A stretch of 64,000 nucleotides of DNA, from assembly GCA_036557285.1 (NCBI GenBank), contig DATBHW010000064.1, positions 62,001-126,000 of the forward strand, given 5' to 3'. Positions within the stretch are counted from its first letter, which is position 1. Each line of letters starts with the position of its first letter. Positions 9,287-18,231 of the stretch are shown here, piece by piece. A model generated the notes under the pieces. The model saw only the letters and a list, made by a program, of their open reading frames with translations, was not told where the DNA came from and ran no database searches. The stretch is from Ktedonobacterales bacterium. Its GTDB lineage: Bacteria; Chloroflexota; Ktedonobacteria; Ktedonobacterales; DATBGS01. A program made the translations under genes and the position numbers.

Positions 9287-9787
9287 ATGTCACCCAAGTT
9301 CACTGCCGAGGACAGGCCTCTCCAGATCGCTCGACTCAGGAGCCTGATGGAACAAACTGACGCAGAGTGTGAGGAACTCACCCGGTCCATCCACGCGGAT
9401 CGGGAGCGCCTGGCGGTCTTGCAACAACACCTTGAGCGATTACGTCTGGCGCTGGACTTCCAGGACGACCAGCCTCCCAGTCCAACCCCTGCCCTCGCCA
9501 CGCAGGTAGCTGCTTTGAAAGAGCAGATCGCGGGTCTGGAACAACAGATAGCCTTAGAGAACGCCCGCCGCAGTGCTGTTATGCGGCAGTTTGACGAGGC
9601 TCGTCTCGCGCTGGCTGCTCTGCGGCGACCTTCGCTTCGGCAGGGGCAGGCACACGCGGTAATCCTAAAGAAACTCCTGGCTCGCTGCATCAAGCGCCCT
9701 CTGTATGGGTTCTGGCTGGCTCTGCAACGGAGCAGTGAATGGTCCGAGACCATCCCAAGGGACCAGTCTTTGAAGAATCGCTTCTGA
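9287..9787 (+). CDS. Coiled-coil protein of unknown function
   Basis: This 166-residue protein has no family that I recognise. Residues about 10-115 are strongly heptad-like and rich in Leu, Glu, Gln and Arg (for example LEQQIALENARR and LAVLQQHLERLRLAL), so a long coiled coil or helical hairpin is likely. No signal peptide or membrane segment is seen. The C-terminal third is basic and contains a short hydrophobic patch. A ribosome site (AAAGGAA) precedes ATG 9287. The gene lies 116 bases after the hairpin-rich RNA, so that RNA may be its leader. It is possible that the reading frame is only partly real at its 3' end. Confidence 0.55.
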   Translation: MSPKFTAEDRPLQIARLRSLMEQTDAECEELTRSIHADRERLAVLQQHLERLRLALDFQDDQPPSPTPALATQVAALKEQIAGLEQQIALENARRSAVMRQFDEARLALAALRRPSLRQGQAHAVILKKLLARCIKRPLYGFWLALQRSSEWSETIPRDQSLKNRF

Positions 9788-10041
9788 CCAAACGATCATG
9801 GCTGGCTTGTCAGATGCCTTTGCTTTCTGCGAGCGAGCATATATCAATTATACTGCGAAGGAATGAGGTGTGACAAAAGTCCTATTTCTCTGGGCGCCGG
9901 GTCTGCGATACTTCGGTTGAGTTTGGTTGTGGTGTGAGGGATGGGGTATACTCTATCTGCTGTGAGAGAATACATGGCGTAATCCTGGTGAGATAGAGAA
10001 TGCGAGGTATCTCGCCGTAAGAGAGTGAAGAGAGGAACCGA

Positions 10042-11223
10042 ATGGGTGTGACTTCGGCGCCTGAAGAAGCCCCATCACCGCCGCCTGCGAACTCCATTTT
10101 TGCGCGAGTTTCCGCCAAAAGCGGTAACCTGCGGGCACGCTCCATCTTGTTTGGTGTTGTAGCCGCAGTGTTGCTCACCGCGCTAATCGCCATTGGTTCG
10201 CGGGGCTTTCATTGGTTTGACGCAGCACTGATCGGCTATGCTGTGGCGACAATCTTTGCCACCGCTGCTGTGACGTACAAATATACCTTCTGGCTTGCCC
10301 GCCCGCCGACAAGCCGCTACTGGCGGCGTAGCTGGCAGTTGTTCCTCTCGTATGCCAATTTCCGGCGCTACACCTCACTCATTCCCAAGGCATTGATTGC
10401 CGACCTGGCGACACAACAATTTATTCGGAAGCGTGGCTTTTATCGCTGGATCACCCATCAGTGTATTTTCTGGGGTGTACTCCTTTCCTGCGCAATCACC
10501 TTTCCACTCACGTTTGGCTGGTTGCGCTTCACGCAGACGCTCGATGGCTCCTATCTCCTCTGGTTCTTTGGTTTCTCGCTTTTCTCTTTTTCATCAGACT
10601 CGCCCTTTGGCTTTCTGATCTTCCATGCGCTGGATTTAACGGCGCTGCTCTTGTTGGTCGGTCTGGTGCTGGCTTTTCACCGCCGCTTTCATGATCTGGC
10701 GCTCATTGCTGTTCAGCGCTTCCGCTTTGATCTGGTTCCGTTAGCCCTGCTCCTGGCGATTGTCATAACTGGCCTGGCGCTCACGGCTGATAGCGCCTGG
10801 CTTGGCGGGGCCTATTACTGGTATGTCTCTCTCACCCACGAGGCTGTCGTGGTGCTGTGGTTGATCTCTCTGCCCTTTGGCAAGTTCTTCCATCTCATCG
10901 AGCGTCCGGCCACTGTAGGTATTGAACTCTACTGGCGCACTGGCGAGGGGACCGAGATGCAGCATTGTGTGCGCTGTGGGCAGGAGTTTGCGCCTGTGCG
11001 GTTCATTGAGGATCTTAAGAAAACCCTTGCTGAAGTGGGCGAAGACTACCGTCTGGAAGCGGATCAAGGCCAGCGGGAGGTTGCAGGTCCGTCTCCATCT
11101 TCCACACAACCTGGCACAAGTAGTACAGGTTGGTGGCAGGATCTCTGTCCAGAATGCAAACGGGTCATGCGCGCCCAGGCCAATCTGGCCGCGCTTAGTC
11201 GGGATGGAAATCGCTTTCTCTAG
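10042..11223 (+). CDS. NarI/DsrM-like cytochrome b membrane subunit
   Basis: The 393-residue protein probably anchors the molybdoenzyme encoded next and exchanges electrons with quinone. After a polar N-terminus, about seven hydrophobic helices follow, starting around residue 38. Histidines sit in helices as IFHALDLTALLLLVG followed by LAFHRRFHD, and again as SLTHEAVVVLW and FGKFFHLIERP, the pattern of diheme cytochrome b subunits such as NarI and DsrM. The soluble tail has CVRCGQEF and, further on, CPECKRV, two CxxC pairs that could bind zinc or iron. The start follows a GAGAGGA site. The gap to the catalytic subunit is 19 bases. The family is assigned by pattern, not by search. Confidence 0.75.
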   Translation: MGVTSAPEEAPSPPPANSIFARVSAKSGNLRARSILFGVVAAVLLTALIAIGSRGFHWFDAALIGYAVATIFATAAVTYKYTFWLARPPTSRYWRRSWQLFLSYANFRRYTSLIPKALIADLATQQFIRKRGFYRWITHQCIFWGVLLSCAITFPLTFGWLRFTQTLDGSYLLWFFGFSLFSFSSDSPFGFLIFHALDLTALLLLVGLVLAFHRRFHDLALIAVQRFRFDLVPLALLLAIVITGLALTADSAWLGGAYYWYVSLTHEAVVVLWLISLPFGKFFHLIERPATVGIELYWRTGEGTEMQHCVRCGQEFAPVRFIEDLKKTLAEVGEDYRLEADQGQREVAGPSPSSTQPGTSSTGWWQDLCPECKRVMRAQANLAALSRDGNRFL

Positions 11224-11242
11224 AACCCAAGGACACTAACTC

Positions 11243-13525
11243 ATGAGTGTTGATAAACATCTGTTTCGGCATCAACAGGTTGATACCTTCGATTTTTATC
11301 AAGGGGAGCGGCAGCCAGCGCGTTGGCAATCCACTGAGCAAGTAGATCGCTATGTGCCAACGCACTGCTGTTATTGTGGCGTACAGTGTGGTATGTATCT
11401 CAAAGTAGCGCACGGCCAGGTGGTGGGCGTGGAACCGCGCGAAGATTTCCCTTTGAATCACGGTATGCTTTGCCCGAAGGGCGCTACAGCCTATCAGACA
11501 GTCAATCACCCTGATCGCTTGTTGCACCCGCTGCTGCGACGTGGGGGCAAAAACAGCCCGCTGGAGCAGGTGAGTTGGGATGAGGCGCTGGATACGATAG
11601 CGCGGCGTTTTCAGGCGATTCAGGCCGAACATGGCAAAGATGCGCTGGCGGTCTTTAGCGGCTCGTCAATGACCAATGAGAAGTGCTATCTGGCGGGCAA
11701 GTTCGCTCGTGTAGCCCTGGGTACACGGCATTGCGACTACAACGGGCGGTTGTGCATGTCGTCGGCTACCGGAGCGAATGAACTCTCGCTGGGCATTGAC
11801 CGTGCCGCCAACCCCATCAGCGATATGCTGCATGCTGATTGCATTTTTGTGATTGGGGCGAATGTAGGTGAATGCTTCCCGATTGTAACCAGCTATCTCT
11901 GGCAGGCGCGCGATCAGGGGTGCAAACTCATTGTCGCTGACCCTCGCCAGACGCCGATTGCGCGCACTTCGGACATCTTTCTGCCCCTGCGTTCCGGCAC
12001 CGATTCGGCCCTGCTGAATGGAATGCTGTACGTTCTTCTCAAAGAGGGGTTGATTGACGAGGACTTTATCCGCGCGCGCACGGTGGGCTGGGAGGAAACC
12101 AGAGCCTTGGTGGAGCAGTATCCGCCAGAGTTGGTTGCGAAGGTCTGTGGCCTGCGCCCGGAAGCGATTATTGAAGCGGCGCTGACCTATGGTCGGGCAA
12201 AGGCCGCGCTGATTTATCATGCGCGCGGCATCGAACATCAGAGCAAAGGCGTGGATAATGCCGTCGCGGCGATTAACCTGGCCCTGGCAACGGGCAACTT
12301 CGGGCGGCCTGGGGCTGGCTGTGGGACACTTACCGGCCAGGGGAATGGGCAGGGTGGCCGCGAGGTGGGCCAGAAAGCCTCACAATTGCCCGGCTGCCGC
12401 GAGATTGACCATCCTGAAGATCGCGCTTCTATCTGTTCGATTTGGGGTATTGATGAGAAGGACTTGCCACATTCCGGCTATCCGGCCACGCTGATGATTC
12501 CAGCCATGCTGCGTCAGGAGATTCGTGCCTGCTATCTGCTCTGCTCGAACCCGATGGTCTCGCTCCCTGATCAACACACGGTTGAGCGTGCCCTGCGCGG
12601 GCTGGATTTCTTCGTTGTCACGGATTTCTTCCTCTCCGAGACGGCGGAACTGGCCGATCTGGTCTTACCTGGGACCACCTGGGCAGAGGATGAGGGCACT
12701 ACGACCAGTCTAGAGGGGCGGGTCATCAAATACAATAAGGCTGTCGATCCGCCAGGGGAGGCACGTACTGACTGGGAGATTATGTGTGATCTGGCGCGCC
12801 GCCTGAGCAAAGGGGCGTATTTTGACTTCCATTCGCCGCGTGAAATTTTTGATGAACTGCGGCTCTGCACCAGGGGAGCTAAGTCGGATTACTGGGGCAT
12901 TACCTATGAAAAGATCGAGGAGCAAAACGGCGTCTTCTGGCCCTGCCCATCAGAAGATCATCCCGGCACGCCGCGCCTGTATGAAGAACGTTTCGGCTTT
13001 CCTGATGGCAAGGCGCGCTTCCATCCGATTACCTATCTCCCGCCAGCCGAAGAGCCAGACGAGGAGTATCCTCTGGTACTGACGACGGGGCGTGTTGTCT
13101 ACCACTACCTCTCCGGCACGCAGACACGGCGGGTGCCTTTCCTCCAGGAGCAGGCTCCCCATCCCTGGGTTGAACTTCATGAGCAAGCGGCTGGGCGGCT
13201 AGGCGTTGGTGATGGCGATTGGGTGACGGTTCGCACGCGTCGCGGGGAGATCACGCTGCGCGCGCTGGTGGTGCGCTCGATTCGTCCCGACTCGCTCTTC
13301 ATCCCTTATCACTATGGACACACGGAGGCTGTTAACCAGCTTACCAATCCGGTGTTGGAGCCACGTATGAAGATACCTGAATACAAAGTCTGTGCCGCTG
13401 CTCTGACCAAAGCGAACCAACCGCCGACCTGGGCGGCGGATAATCCAGCGGAGGCCGCCGCAGCCCTGGCCCGGCTGCATGAGCTTCCAGCGGCTGGGGC
13501 AAAGCCGAACCCAACGTTACGTTAG
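11243..13525 (+). CDS. Molybdopterin oxidoreductase, NasA/NarB nitrate reductase-like catalytic subunit
   Basis: This 760-residue protein is a bis-MGD molybdoenzyme. C42-x2-C45-x3-C49-x27-C77 binds an N-terminal [4Fe-4S] cluster, followed by CPKG. YNGRLCMSSA (Cys171) matches the molybdenum-ligand Cys of NasA/NarB/NapA, and GQGNGQGGREVGQKA matches the assimilatory nitrate reductase segment TGQPNAMGGREVG. The C-terminal MoCo-binding domain runs from about 630. There is no Tat signal, so it should work on the cytoplasmic side, unlike NapA. Its neighbours (cytochrome b, ferredoxin, Rieske, HPP transporter) suggest quinol-linked nitrate reduction with nitrite transport. A formate dehydrogenase-like role is the main alternative. 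Confidence 0.8.
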   Translation: MSVDKHLFRHQQVDTFDFYQGERQPARWQSTEQVDRYVPTHCCYCGVQCGMYLKVAHGQVVGVEPREDFPLNHGMLCPKGATAYQTVNHPDRLLHPLLRRGGKNSPLEQVSWDEALDTIARRFQAIQAEHGKDALAVFSGSSMTNEKCYLAGKFARVALGTRHCDYNGRLCMSSATGANELSLGIDRAANPISDMLHADCIFVIGANVGECFPIVTSYLWQARDQGCKLIVADPRQTPIARTSDIFLPLRSGTDSALLNGMLYVLLKEGLIDEDFIRARTVGWEETRALVEQYPPELVAKVCGLRPEAIIEAALTYGRAKAALIYHARGIEHQSKGVDNAVAAINLALATGNFGRPGAGCGTLTGQGNGQGGREVGQKASQLPGCREIDHPEDRASICSIWGIDEKDLPHSGYPATLMIPAMLRQEIRACYLLCSNPMVSLPDQHTVERALRGLDFFVVTDFFLSETAELADLVLPGTTWAEDEGTTTSLEGRVIKYNKAVDPPGEARTDWEIMCDLARRLSKGAYFDFHSPREIFDELRLCTRGAKSDYWGITYEKIEEQNGVFWPCPSEDHPGTPRLYEERFGFPDGKARFHPITYLPPAEEPDEEYPLVLTTGRVVYHYLSGTQTRRVPFLQEQAPHPWVELHEQAAGRLGVGDGDWVTVRTRRGEITLRALVVRSIRPDSLFIPYHYGHTEAVNQLTNPVLEPRMKIPEYKVCAAALTKANQPPTWAADNPAEAAAALARLHELPAAGAKPNPTLR

Positions 13526-13551
13526 CGTTGGATATTTGAGAGAACAAAGTA

Positions 13552-14319
13552 ATGGCTGTGAAAAGAATCTTTTTGGACCCTTCGCGCTGTATCGGCTGTC
13601 GCTCATGTGTGGCGGCGTGTCGGGAATGTGACACGCACAAGGGCGAGAGCATGATCTATATAGATTTCATCGAGCGCCATGATACGGTGGCGACTTCGCC
13701 CACGCTCTGTATGCACTGTGAAGATCCGCTGGCTCCCTGTGCGCAGGTCTGCCCAGCGCAGGCCATTCTGGTCAGCCCGGATGGGGTGGTGCATCAGGCC
13801 GATGAGACGCGCTGTATCTATTGTCGCAACTGTGTCTATGCCTGCCCGTTTGGGGTGCCCAAGTTCAACGTGGAAAGCCACTATATGCGCAAGTGTAACC
13901 TGTGCTATGACCGGACGAGCCAGGGCAAAGGGCCGATGTGTGCTACTGTCTGCCCAACGCAGGCGATCTTCTACGGCACGTATGAGGAATGGCTAGCTGC
14001 GGGCCGTGGAAAGCAGGGAGCAAAGCCGGTAAATGTCTTCTACTTTGGCCGACAGCGTGTGCAAACCCGCAACTATGTGGTGATGACCGAAGAGGATGAG
14101 GCGTTGGACCTCATGGCAATGGTTGAAGCAGCCAGTCTGGGTAAACGGGAAGCGATGCCGGAAGCCACAGCAGCATACAATGCTGCCCAATGGGTGGATG
14201 CCGAAGCGGCAGGCATTCCCCAGCGCGCAGCGCCGCCACAGCCCTGGACACCGCGCACGCTGCCACAGCCTGAACCTGCGCATTCGCCAGCATCAGCCTT
14301 GCCAGGCACTGAACGCTGA
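13552..14319 (+). CDS. Four-cluster ferredoxin subunit (NrfC/HybA/DmsB type)
   Basis: This electron-transfer subunit of 255 residues carries cysteines in four groups: 13/16/19/23, 53/56/63/67, 88/91/94/98 and 115/118/130/134, the arrangement of DmsB-like proteins with four [4Fe-4S] clusters (CIGCRSCVAAC and CIYCRNCVYACPFGVP are clear). Cys26 is extra. After residue 170 the protein loses the fold and ends in a Pro/Ala-rich tail. It has no signal peptide, which agrees with a cytoplasmic catalytic subunit. It lies 26 bases after the molybdoenzyme gene and should pass electrons between the catalytic subunit and the membrane cytochrome b or the Rieske protein. Confidence 0.88.
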   Translation: MAVKRIFLDPSRCIGCRSCVAACRECDTHKGESMIYIDFIERHDTVATSPTLCMHCEDPLAPCAQVCPAQAILVSPDGVVHQADETRCIYCRNCVYACPFGVPKFNVESHYMRKCNLCYDRTSQGKGPMCATVCPTQAIFYGTYEEWLAAGRGKQGAKPVNVFYFGRQRVQTRNYVVMTEEDEALDLMAMVEAASLGKREAMPEATAAYNAAQWVDAEAAGIPQRAAPPQPWTPRTLPQPEPAHSPASALPGTER

Positions 14320-14348
14320 TGTGCAGTGCCTGGTGAGAGAGGTCAGCT

Positions 14349-14888
14349 ATGATGAATGAAACAAAACAGCCACCATCTCGTTCTTCGGGGGAAGGGAACC
14401 CGCCATCGGATGAGCAGTGGCGCGAGGAGTTCCCCTATCCCTGGCGAGAAGATGATCTCGTCACCCGGCGCGATACCTTGCGCTTTCTGGTCGGTGGCTC
14501 ATGCGCGCTTTTCCTGGCAACTGGGGCGCTTGCTATAGTCGGCCATCTTCCCTCTGAGCAGCAGGTTCAGGCAGTTCCAATTGCAAAGGTGGGCGAACTG
14601 GCTGAGAACGAGTGGCGTGTGTTTACCTTCCCCGATCAGTATGCTCAGGGTATTCTTATTAACCTGCCTGGCAAGGGGCTGGTTGCCTATAGCGATGTCT
14701 GCACCCATCTTTCCTGTGCCGTGCTTTATCAACCAGGCGACCGCAATCTGCATTGTCCCTGCCATGATGGATTATTCGATGCTGCGACAGGTGAGGTGCT
14801 GGCCGGGCCGCCAACACGCCCGTTGCCGCTTATCCAGCTTGCGATCCACGACGGGATGATTTATGCCGTGAAGCAGGTGTCTCGATGA
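14349..14888 (+). CDS. Rieske [2Fe-2S] protein with twin-arginine anchor
   Basis: The 179-residue protein has a Rieske domain with CTHLSC (C118, H120, C123) and CPCHDG (C136, C138, H139); the two Cys-His pairs bind the cluster, and the outer cysteines can form the usual disulfide. The N-terminus has R40-R41 in TRRDTLRFLVGG, then one hydrophobic helix (about 47-66), like the uncleaved Tat anchor of quinol-oxidising Rieske proteins. It should face outward. That is unusual beside a cytoplasmic NasA-like enzyme and suggests a quinol-oxidising branch. Two ATGs in tandem (14349, 14352) could start it. The stop overlaps the next gene (ATGA). Confidence 0.9.
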   Translation: MMNETKQPPSRSSGEGNPPSDEQWREEFPYPWREDDLVTRRDTLRFLVGGSCALFLATGALAIVGHLPSEQQVQAVPIAKVGELAENEWRVFTFPDQYAQGILINLPGKGLVAYSDVCTHLSCAVLYQPGDRNLHCPCHDGLFDAATGEVLAGPPTRPLPLIQLAIHDGMIYAVKQVSR

Positions 14889-15301
14889 GTGAGATCGAAG
14901 ATGCTTACGATGGGGCAGAAGGCGATACCAGGGGAGAAACCATCCAGCGCAGTTCAGACGTGCCTGCTGATGGCGTCTCCAAGCGCCAATTTGCTGAGCA
15001 GCGTCGGAAGGTTGCCAACCCTGATGACTGGCCGGTCCATCAGCCGCCGCGCGGCCCGCGTGGGCCATTGCCGGGGCCACGTGAATCAGGTTCACCTGGG
15101 CGTGTTGCCATTGTGCAGGGCCAGGTGTTTATCGTTGGCTTGATCTTGATTGCGCAGCTCTGGTTAGTGACTGACGCGCTCTATGAGTTTCTATCTGGCA
15201 GAACAGAGCGTCTGGGGTGGCTCGCGCTTGCCAGTGGGATCGGCTTCGTGATTGCGCTCATTGTCTGGCTCTGGCCGCGCCAGCGTGTGAAGGGCAGATG
15301 A
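14885..15301 (+). CDS. Small two-helix membrane protein of the molybdoenzyme operon
   Basis: A 138-residue protein of no recognised family. The first 75 residues are polar, rich in Pro, Arg and Gly, and likely disordered and cytoplasmic. Two hydrophobic helices follow, about 77-98 (VFIVGLILIAQLWLVTDALY) and 108-130. Its start overlaps the Rieske stop by four bases, so it is translationally coupled and probably a subunit or assembly partner of the same complex. The layout recalls the small DUF6755-type proteins found near Rieske and cytochrome b genes, but that identity is a guess. Confidence 0.75.
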   Translation: MSEIEDAYDGAEGDTRGETIQRSSDVPADGVSKRQFAEQRRKVANPDDWPVHQPPRGPRGPLPGPRESGSPGRVAIVQGQVFIVGLILIAQLWLVTDALYEFLSGRTERLGWLALASGIGFVIALIVWLWPRQRVKGR

Positions 15302-15325
15302 GCCAGTGCAGAGAGGAGACTAGTA

Positions 15326-16042
15326 GTGGGGCAAGAGGAAGGGTCACAGGCGGACCCTACCGGGGCAACGCCCACGCCAGAGCCAACCAGGAACACCGGT
15401 CCGCGCTACCGCATTGATCGTGAACACCCACTGGGCGGCGAGATGTCGGATGTGCTGCGCGGGCTAGTCCAGCGTGCGCGGCTGTCCTGGCTGCTGGCCC
15501 ATTATGCTCGCACGCCGGTGCTGGCGTTGTTCAGCTTTATCAATGGCTGTATCAGCATCGGAATCATGGCTGGACTGGCGCTGGTGACTGGCAGCCCGTT
15601 CGTCTTTCCATCTCTGGGTCCAACTGCCTTCCTCTTCTTCTATACACCAACCGCACCTGCGGCATCCCCTCGTAATACCCTCTTCGGTCATGGCATTGGG
15701 GTGCTGGCTGGCTACTTCAGCCTGCTCGTGACTGGCTTGACAACGGCAGGACCGGCGCTGGCGGTGGGAGTGACAGGGCCGCGCGTGGCCGCTGCGGCTC
15801 TATCCTTGGGGCTGACCGCCGGATTGATGGTACTCCTGCACGCACCGCACCCGCCTGCTGGCGCGACGACTTTGATTATCTCGCTAGGTATTCTGACCAA
15901 GCCTATACAACTGGTTATCCTGATGGTAGCGGTGATCTTGCTGATCCTACAAGCGTTGGCTATTAATCGCCTGGCAGGTATTCCCTATCCATTCTGGCAG
16001 CCAGGAAAGGGCGACGAGACTCCAAAAGGGGAGCACCATTGA
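15326..16042 (+). CDS. HPP-family membrane protein, putative nitrite transporter
   Basis: The 238-residue protein has a polar N-terminal 60 residues followed by about five hydrophobic segments. The family hallmark HAPHPPAGATT lies in the fourth, and SLGPTAFLFFYTP fits the first conserved HPP block. HPP-domain proteins of cyanobacteria and chloroplasts have been shown to move nitrite, which fits the nitrate reductase-like operon that precedes it by 24 bases. The start is GTG 15326 after GAGAGGAG. It is the last gene of the cluster. The substrate is inferred from the family and context. Confidence 0.8.
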   Translation: MGQEEGSQADPTGATPTPEPTRNTGPRYRIDREHPLGGEMSDVLRGLVQRARLSWLLAHYARTPVLALFSFINGCISIGIMAGLALVTGSPFVFPSLGPTAFLFFYTPTAPAASPRNTLFGHGIGVLAGYFSLLVTGLTTAGPALAVGVTGPRVAAAALSLGLTAGLMVLLHAPHPPAGATTLIISLGILTKPIQLVILMVAVILLILQALAINRLAGIPYPFWQPGKGDETPKGEHH

Positions 16043-16203
16043 TCAGCAGCCTGGTTTTGGCAGGTTGTGCGGCGTGCCGCCCCTGGTGGTAAGATAGACC
16101 TGGCTGCGTCTACTGTTGGTTCGCAGGGTCGTGAGCCACGCGCTCAGGGAACCCCACATTGACGATGCTGAAAGTAAGAGTGATCAGAGAGCGAGGAGGA
16201 GCA

Positions 16204-17682
16204 TTGACGAGTGTAGTACTCACGCGTCTCTATCAGGGTGGTCTGAAAGAACACCTCACGACGTTTGCCGATCCGCGCAGCGGCCTCCTGGTCAGGCCGG
16301 ATGATACGACCCACCACACGCGGCCTGGTGTCTCTCTGGCCGAAGTGCTGGAGCAGTGCCACACCCCACGCCTGATGCTCGTGGCCGCCCTGGCCGACGT
16401 GCCTCGTTCCTGGTTTGAAGCTGCACACGCGCAGGGCTGGGTTCTCTCGCATTTTAGCATGGAGCAGCGAACTGCCACTGCGCGGCGCGGGGACCGGACC
16501 ATCGAAATCCGGCTGGCTAGCGCCTCCTTTTTCAAGGATGGTGCTGATCTGGCGATAGTGACGCGCGCCTGGAAAGCCTTGCGGCAGATCGTCGGGCGGC
16601 ATGGCGGCGGCTTACCCCTGCTGGGGAGTCCAGGCAGCATCGGCCTCGCGCTCCTCGAACGGCTCCTGCCCGCAGGCTCCTCCTATCCGGTGCAGAGCGA
16701 AGCGATCCGGGCGCTCCTGCACACGCACAGCCCTCAACCCCGGAAGGAATGCTTGACAGCCTCTACTCTGGAACACATCCCAGGCTTTCACTATCTGGAT
16801 GGGCGCTGGATGTATGCGGCGTGCCTGATCTACTCCTTTCCAGTTGGTTCGCCAGAGCGTGATTGCCTCGACCAGTTTGAACGCTATCGGCCTGGCTGGT
16901 ATCGCATCACCGCCACGATCCCCGCTGATTGGCAGCAGGTGGGCCTGCTGCCAGTGCCAGGTGAGCGGATGGGAAGTGAGAAACCCTGGACCTGGCCGGC
17001 GACCCCTGGGGCCGTCCTCGCTGACCTGTGGGTGAGTGAGCCGGAACTGCGGCTCGCGCTGGAGCAGGGCTGGGCCTGCACTATTCACGAGCGCCTGCTC
17101 TTTGCGGGGCAAAAAGTGCTACGCACCTGGCAGGAGCGACTGGTCAGGATGCGCGCCGATGCAGAGCGCCTGGCCCCAAACCTCCGCCCCCTGGTCAGCG
17201 GAGCCATTCGGGAGATCCTGCTGCATGCGGTGGGACGCTGGCATATGCAGTCATGGGAAGAAGAACGTACTCTCACCCTGGACGAATGGACGCGCCTGGC
17301 GTCTTCGCTGAGCGCCGACGAGCAGATGAGCGCGTATCAGCGCGAGACGGGTGTGATGTCGTATGTAGCGAAGCGGCCCCTCAGTGGGCGGGAGACCAAA
17401 TGGCTGCGACCCGAATGGAGCGCGTATGTGTGGGCATATTGCCGGGTACTACTGACACGGCGCCTGCTCAGTCTGCCCCGCGCAACGATTCTGGGAGTGA
17501 ATACGGATGCGATCTACGTCACTGTGGACCCTGGCTGGCCCGATGATGGCACACCCGGCTCGTTTCGCTCCAAGGGCGTCCTGGCCGGGCCGCTGGCCGC
17601 GCCGCGCACAGAAGAGGACTTGCGTCGCTTGAAAGAGGTGGCAGAAAGGACGACCACGCATGGCACGCTCTCTGGCTGGTGA
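16204..17682 (+). CDS. Degenerate protein-primed-type family B DNA polymerase homologue
   Basis: The protein (492 residues from TTG 16204, after GCGAGGAGGA) shows the polymerase motif order of phi29-like enzymes. LGSPGSIGLALLERLLP lies before the palm. Motif A reads HYLDGRWMYAAC (Asp near 199). Motif B reads IREILLHAVGRW (near 335-346), where Lys becomes Arg and NSxYG becomes HAVG. Then SAYVWAYCRVLL and motif C GVNTDAIYV (near 433-435) follow, where the first Asp of DTD is Asn. The N-terminal exonuclease region is too short and its motifs are not seen. It may be inactive or altered in activity. An in-frame start at 16159 is possible. The next gene overlaps it by 23 bases. The assignment rests on motif order only. 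Confidence 0.55.
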   Translation: MTSVVLTRLYQGGLKEHLTTFADPRSGLLVRPDDTTHHTRPGVSLAEVLEQCHTPRLMLVAALADVPRSWFEAAHAQGWVLSHFSMEQRTATARRGDRTIEIRLASASFFKDGADLAIVTRAWKALRQIVGRHGGGLPLLGSPGSIGLALLERLLPAGSSYPVQSEAIRALLHTHSPQPRKECLTASTLEHIPGFHYLDGRWMYAACLIYSFPVGSPERDCLDQFERYRPGWYRITATIPADWQQVGLLPVPGERMGSEKPWTWPATPGAVLADLWVSEPELRLALEQGWACTIHERLLFAGQKVLRTWQERLVRMRADAERLAPNLRPLVSGAIREILLHAVGRWHMQSWEEERTLTLDEWTRLASSLSADEQMSAYQRETGVMSYVAKRPLSGRETKWLRPEWSAYVWAYCRVLLTRRLLSLPRATILGVNTDAIYVTVDPGWPDDGTPGSFRSKGVLAGPLAAPRTEEDLRRLKEVAERTTTHGTLSGW

Positions 17683-18223
17683 TTTGATGCAGCAGCTTTA
17701 TCAGCGTGGGATGACCAACGCGCAGATCAGCCACGCGCTGGGCGGCTATGATCCAGCGATTCTGGGCAGAGTGGCGCGCGGCGAGCGGCCTGGGACGAAT
17801 CTGGTGGGGCCGCTCCAGGGGTTGCTGGGGGGAATGCCGAGCGCCACTGTACCCAAGGCGGAACATCAAAAACGGATCATCCGAGATGCCCAGGGGCGCA
17901 TCACCAGTTATCGCCCCAAACAACTCAGTGCCGCCCGGTTAAAGCGCGTGTTGCGCCAGGCGGCGAACCAAGGGGCCACACGCGCGGGGATGGTGGCGGA
18001 TGTGGGTACGTTTCAGGGGTACGAGCAGCGGCGGGCCGGGCAGCACCTCATCCGCGCCTTCCGCAAGGGGGACTCCGCGACCCCTGGCGCCCTGGCGCAG
18101 CGGTTGGACCAGGCGAGGCAGCCAGCCGAGACATTCCTGCTGAGCGAAATCAAAGCTGCGACAGGGGCGGAGGAGGTCGCCGACCTGCGGGGAGTCCAAA
18201 TCAACTTCTACTATGGCAGCTAG
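17660..18223 (+). CDS. HTH-containing protein coupled to the polymerase-like gene
   Basis: This 187-residue protein of no recognised family starts inside the end of the polymerase-like gene (ATG 17660), so the two are probably translated together. Residues about 15-45 (GMTNAQISHALGGYDPAILG, then RVARGERPG) look like an XRE-type helix-turn-helix with the usual ending G(E/R)RP. A second basic, Ala/Arg-rich helical part (about 95-150) contains LKRVLRQAANQGATRAGM and could also bind nucleic acid. Thus a DNA-binding partner of the polymerase homologue is plausible: a replication initiator, a terminal protein analogue or a regulator. Confidence 0.55.
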   Translation: MARSLAGDLMQQLYQRGMTNAQISHALGGYDPAILGRVARGERPGTNLVGPLQGLLGGMPSATVPKAEHQKRIIRDAQGRITSYRPKQLSAARLKRVLRQAANQGATRAGMVADVGTFQGYEQRRAGQHLIRAFRKGDSATPGALAQRLDQARQPAETFLLSEIKAATGAEEVADLRGVQINFYYGS

Positions 18224-18231
18224 CATGGATG

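Noticed and set aside
11243-13525. Formate dehydrogenase alpha subunit
   Set aside because: The active-site segment is RLCMSSA, as in NasA/NarB, not the Sec/Cys-His-Gly-Pro segment of formate dehydrogenases, though the reading remains possible.
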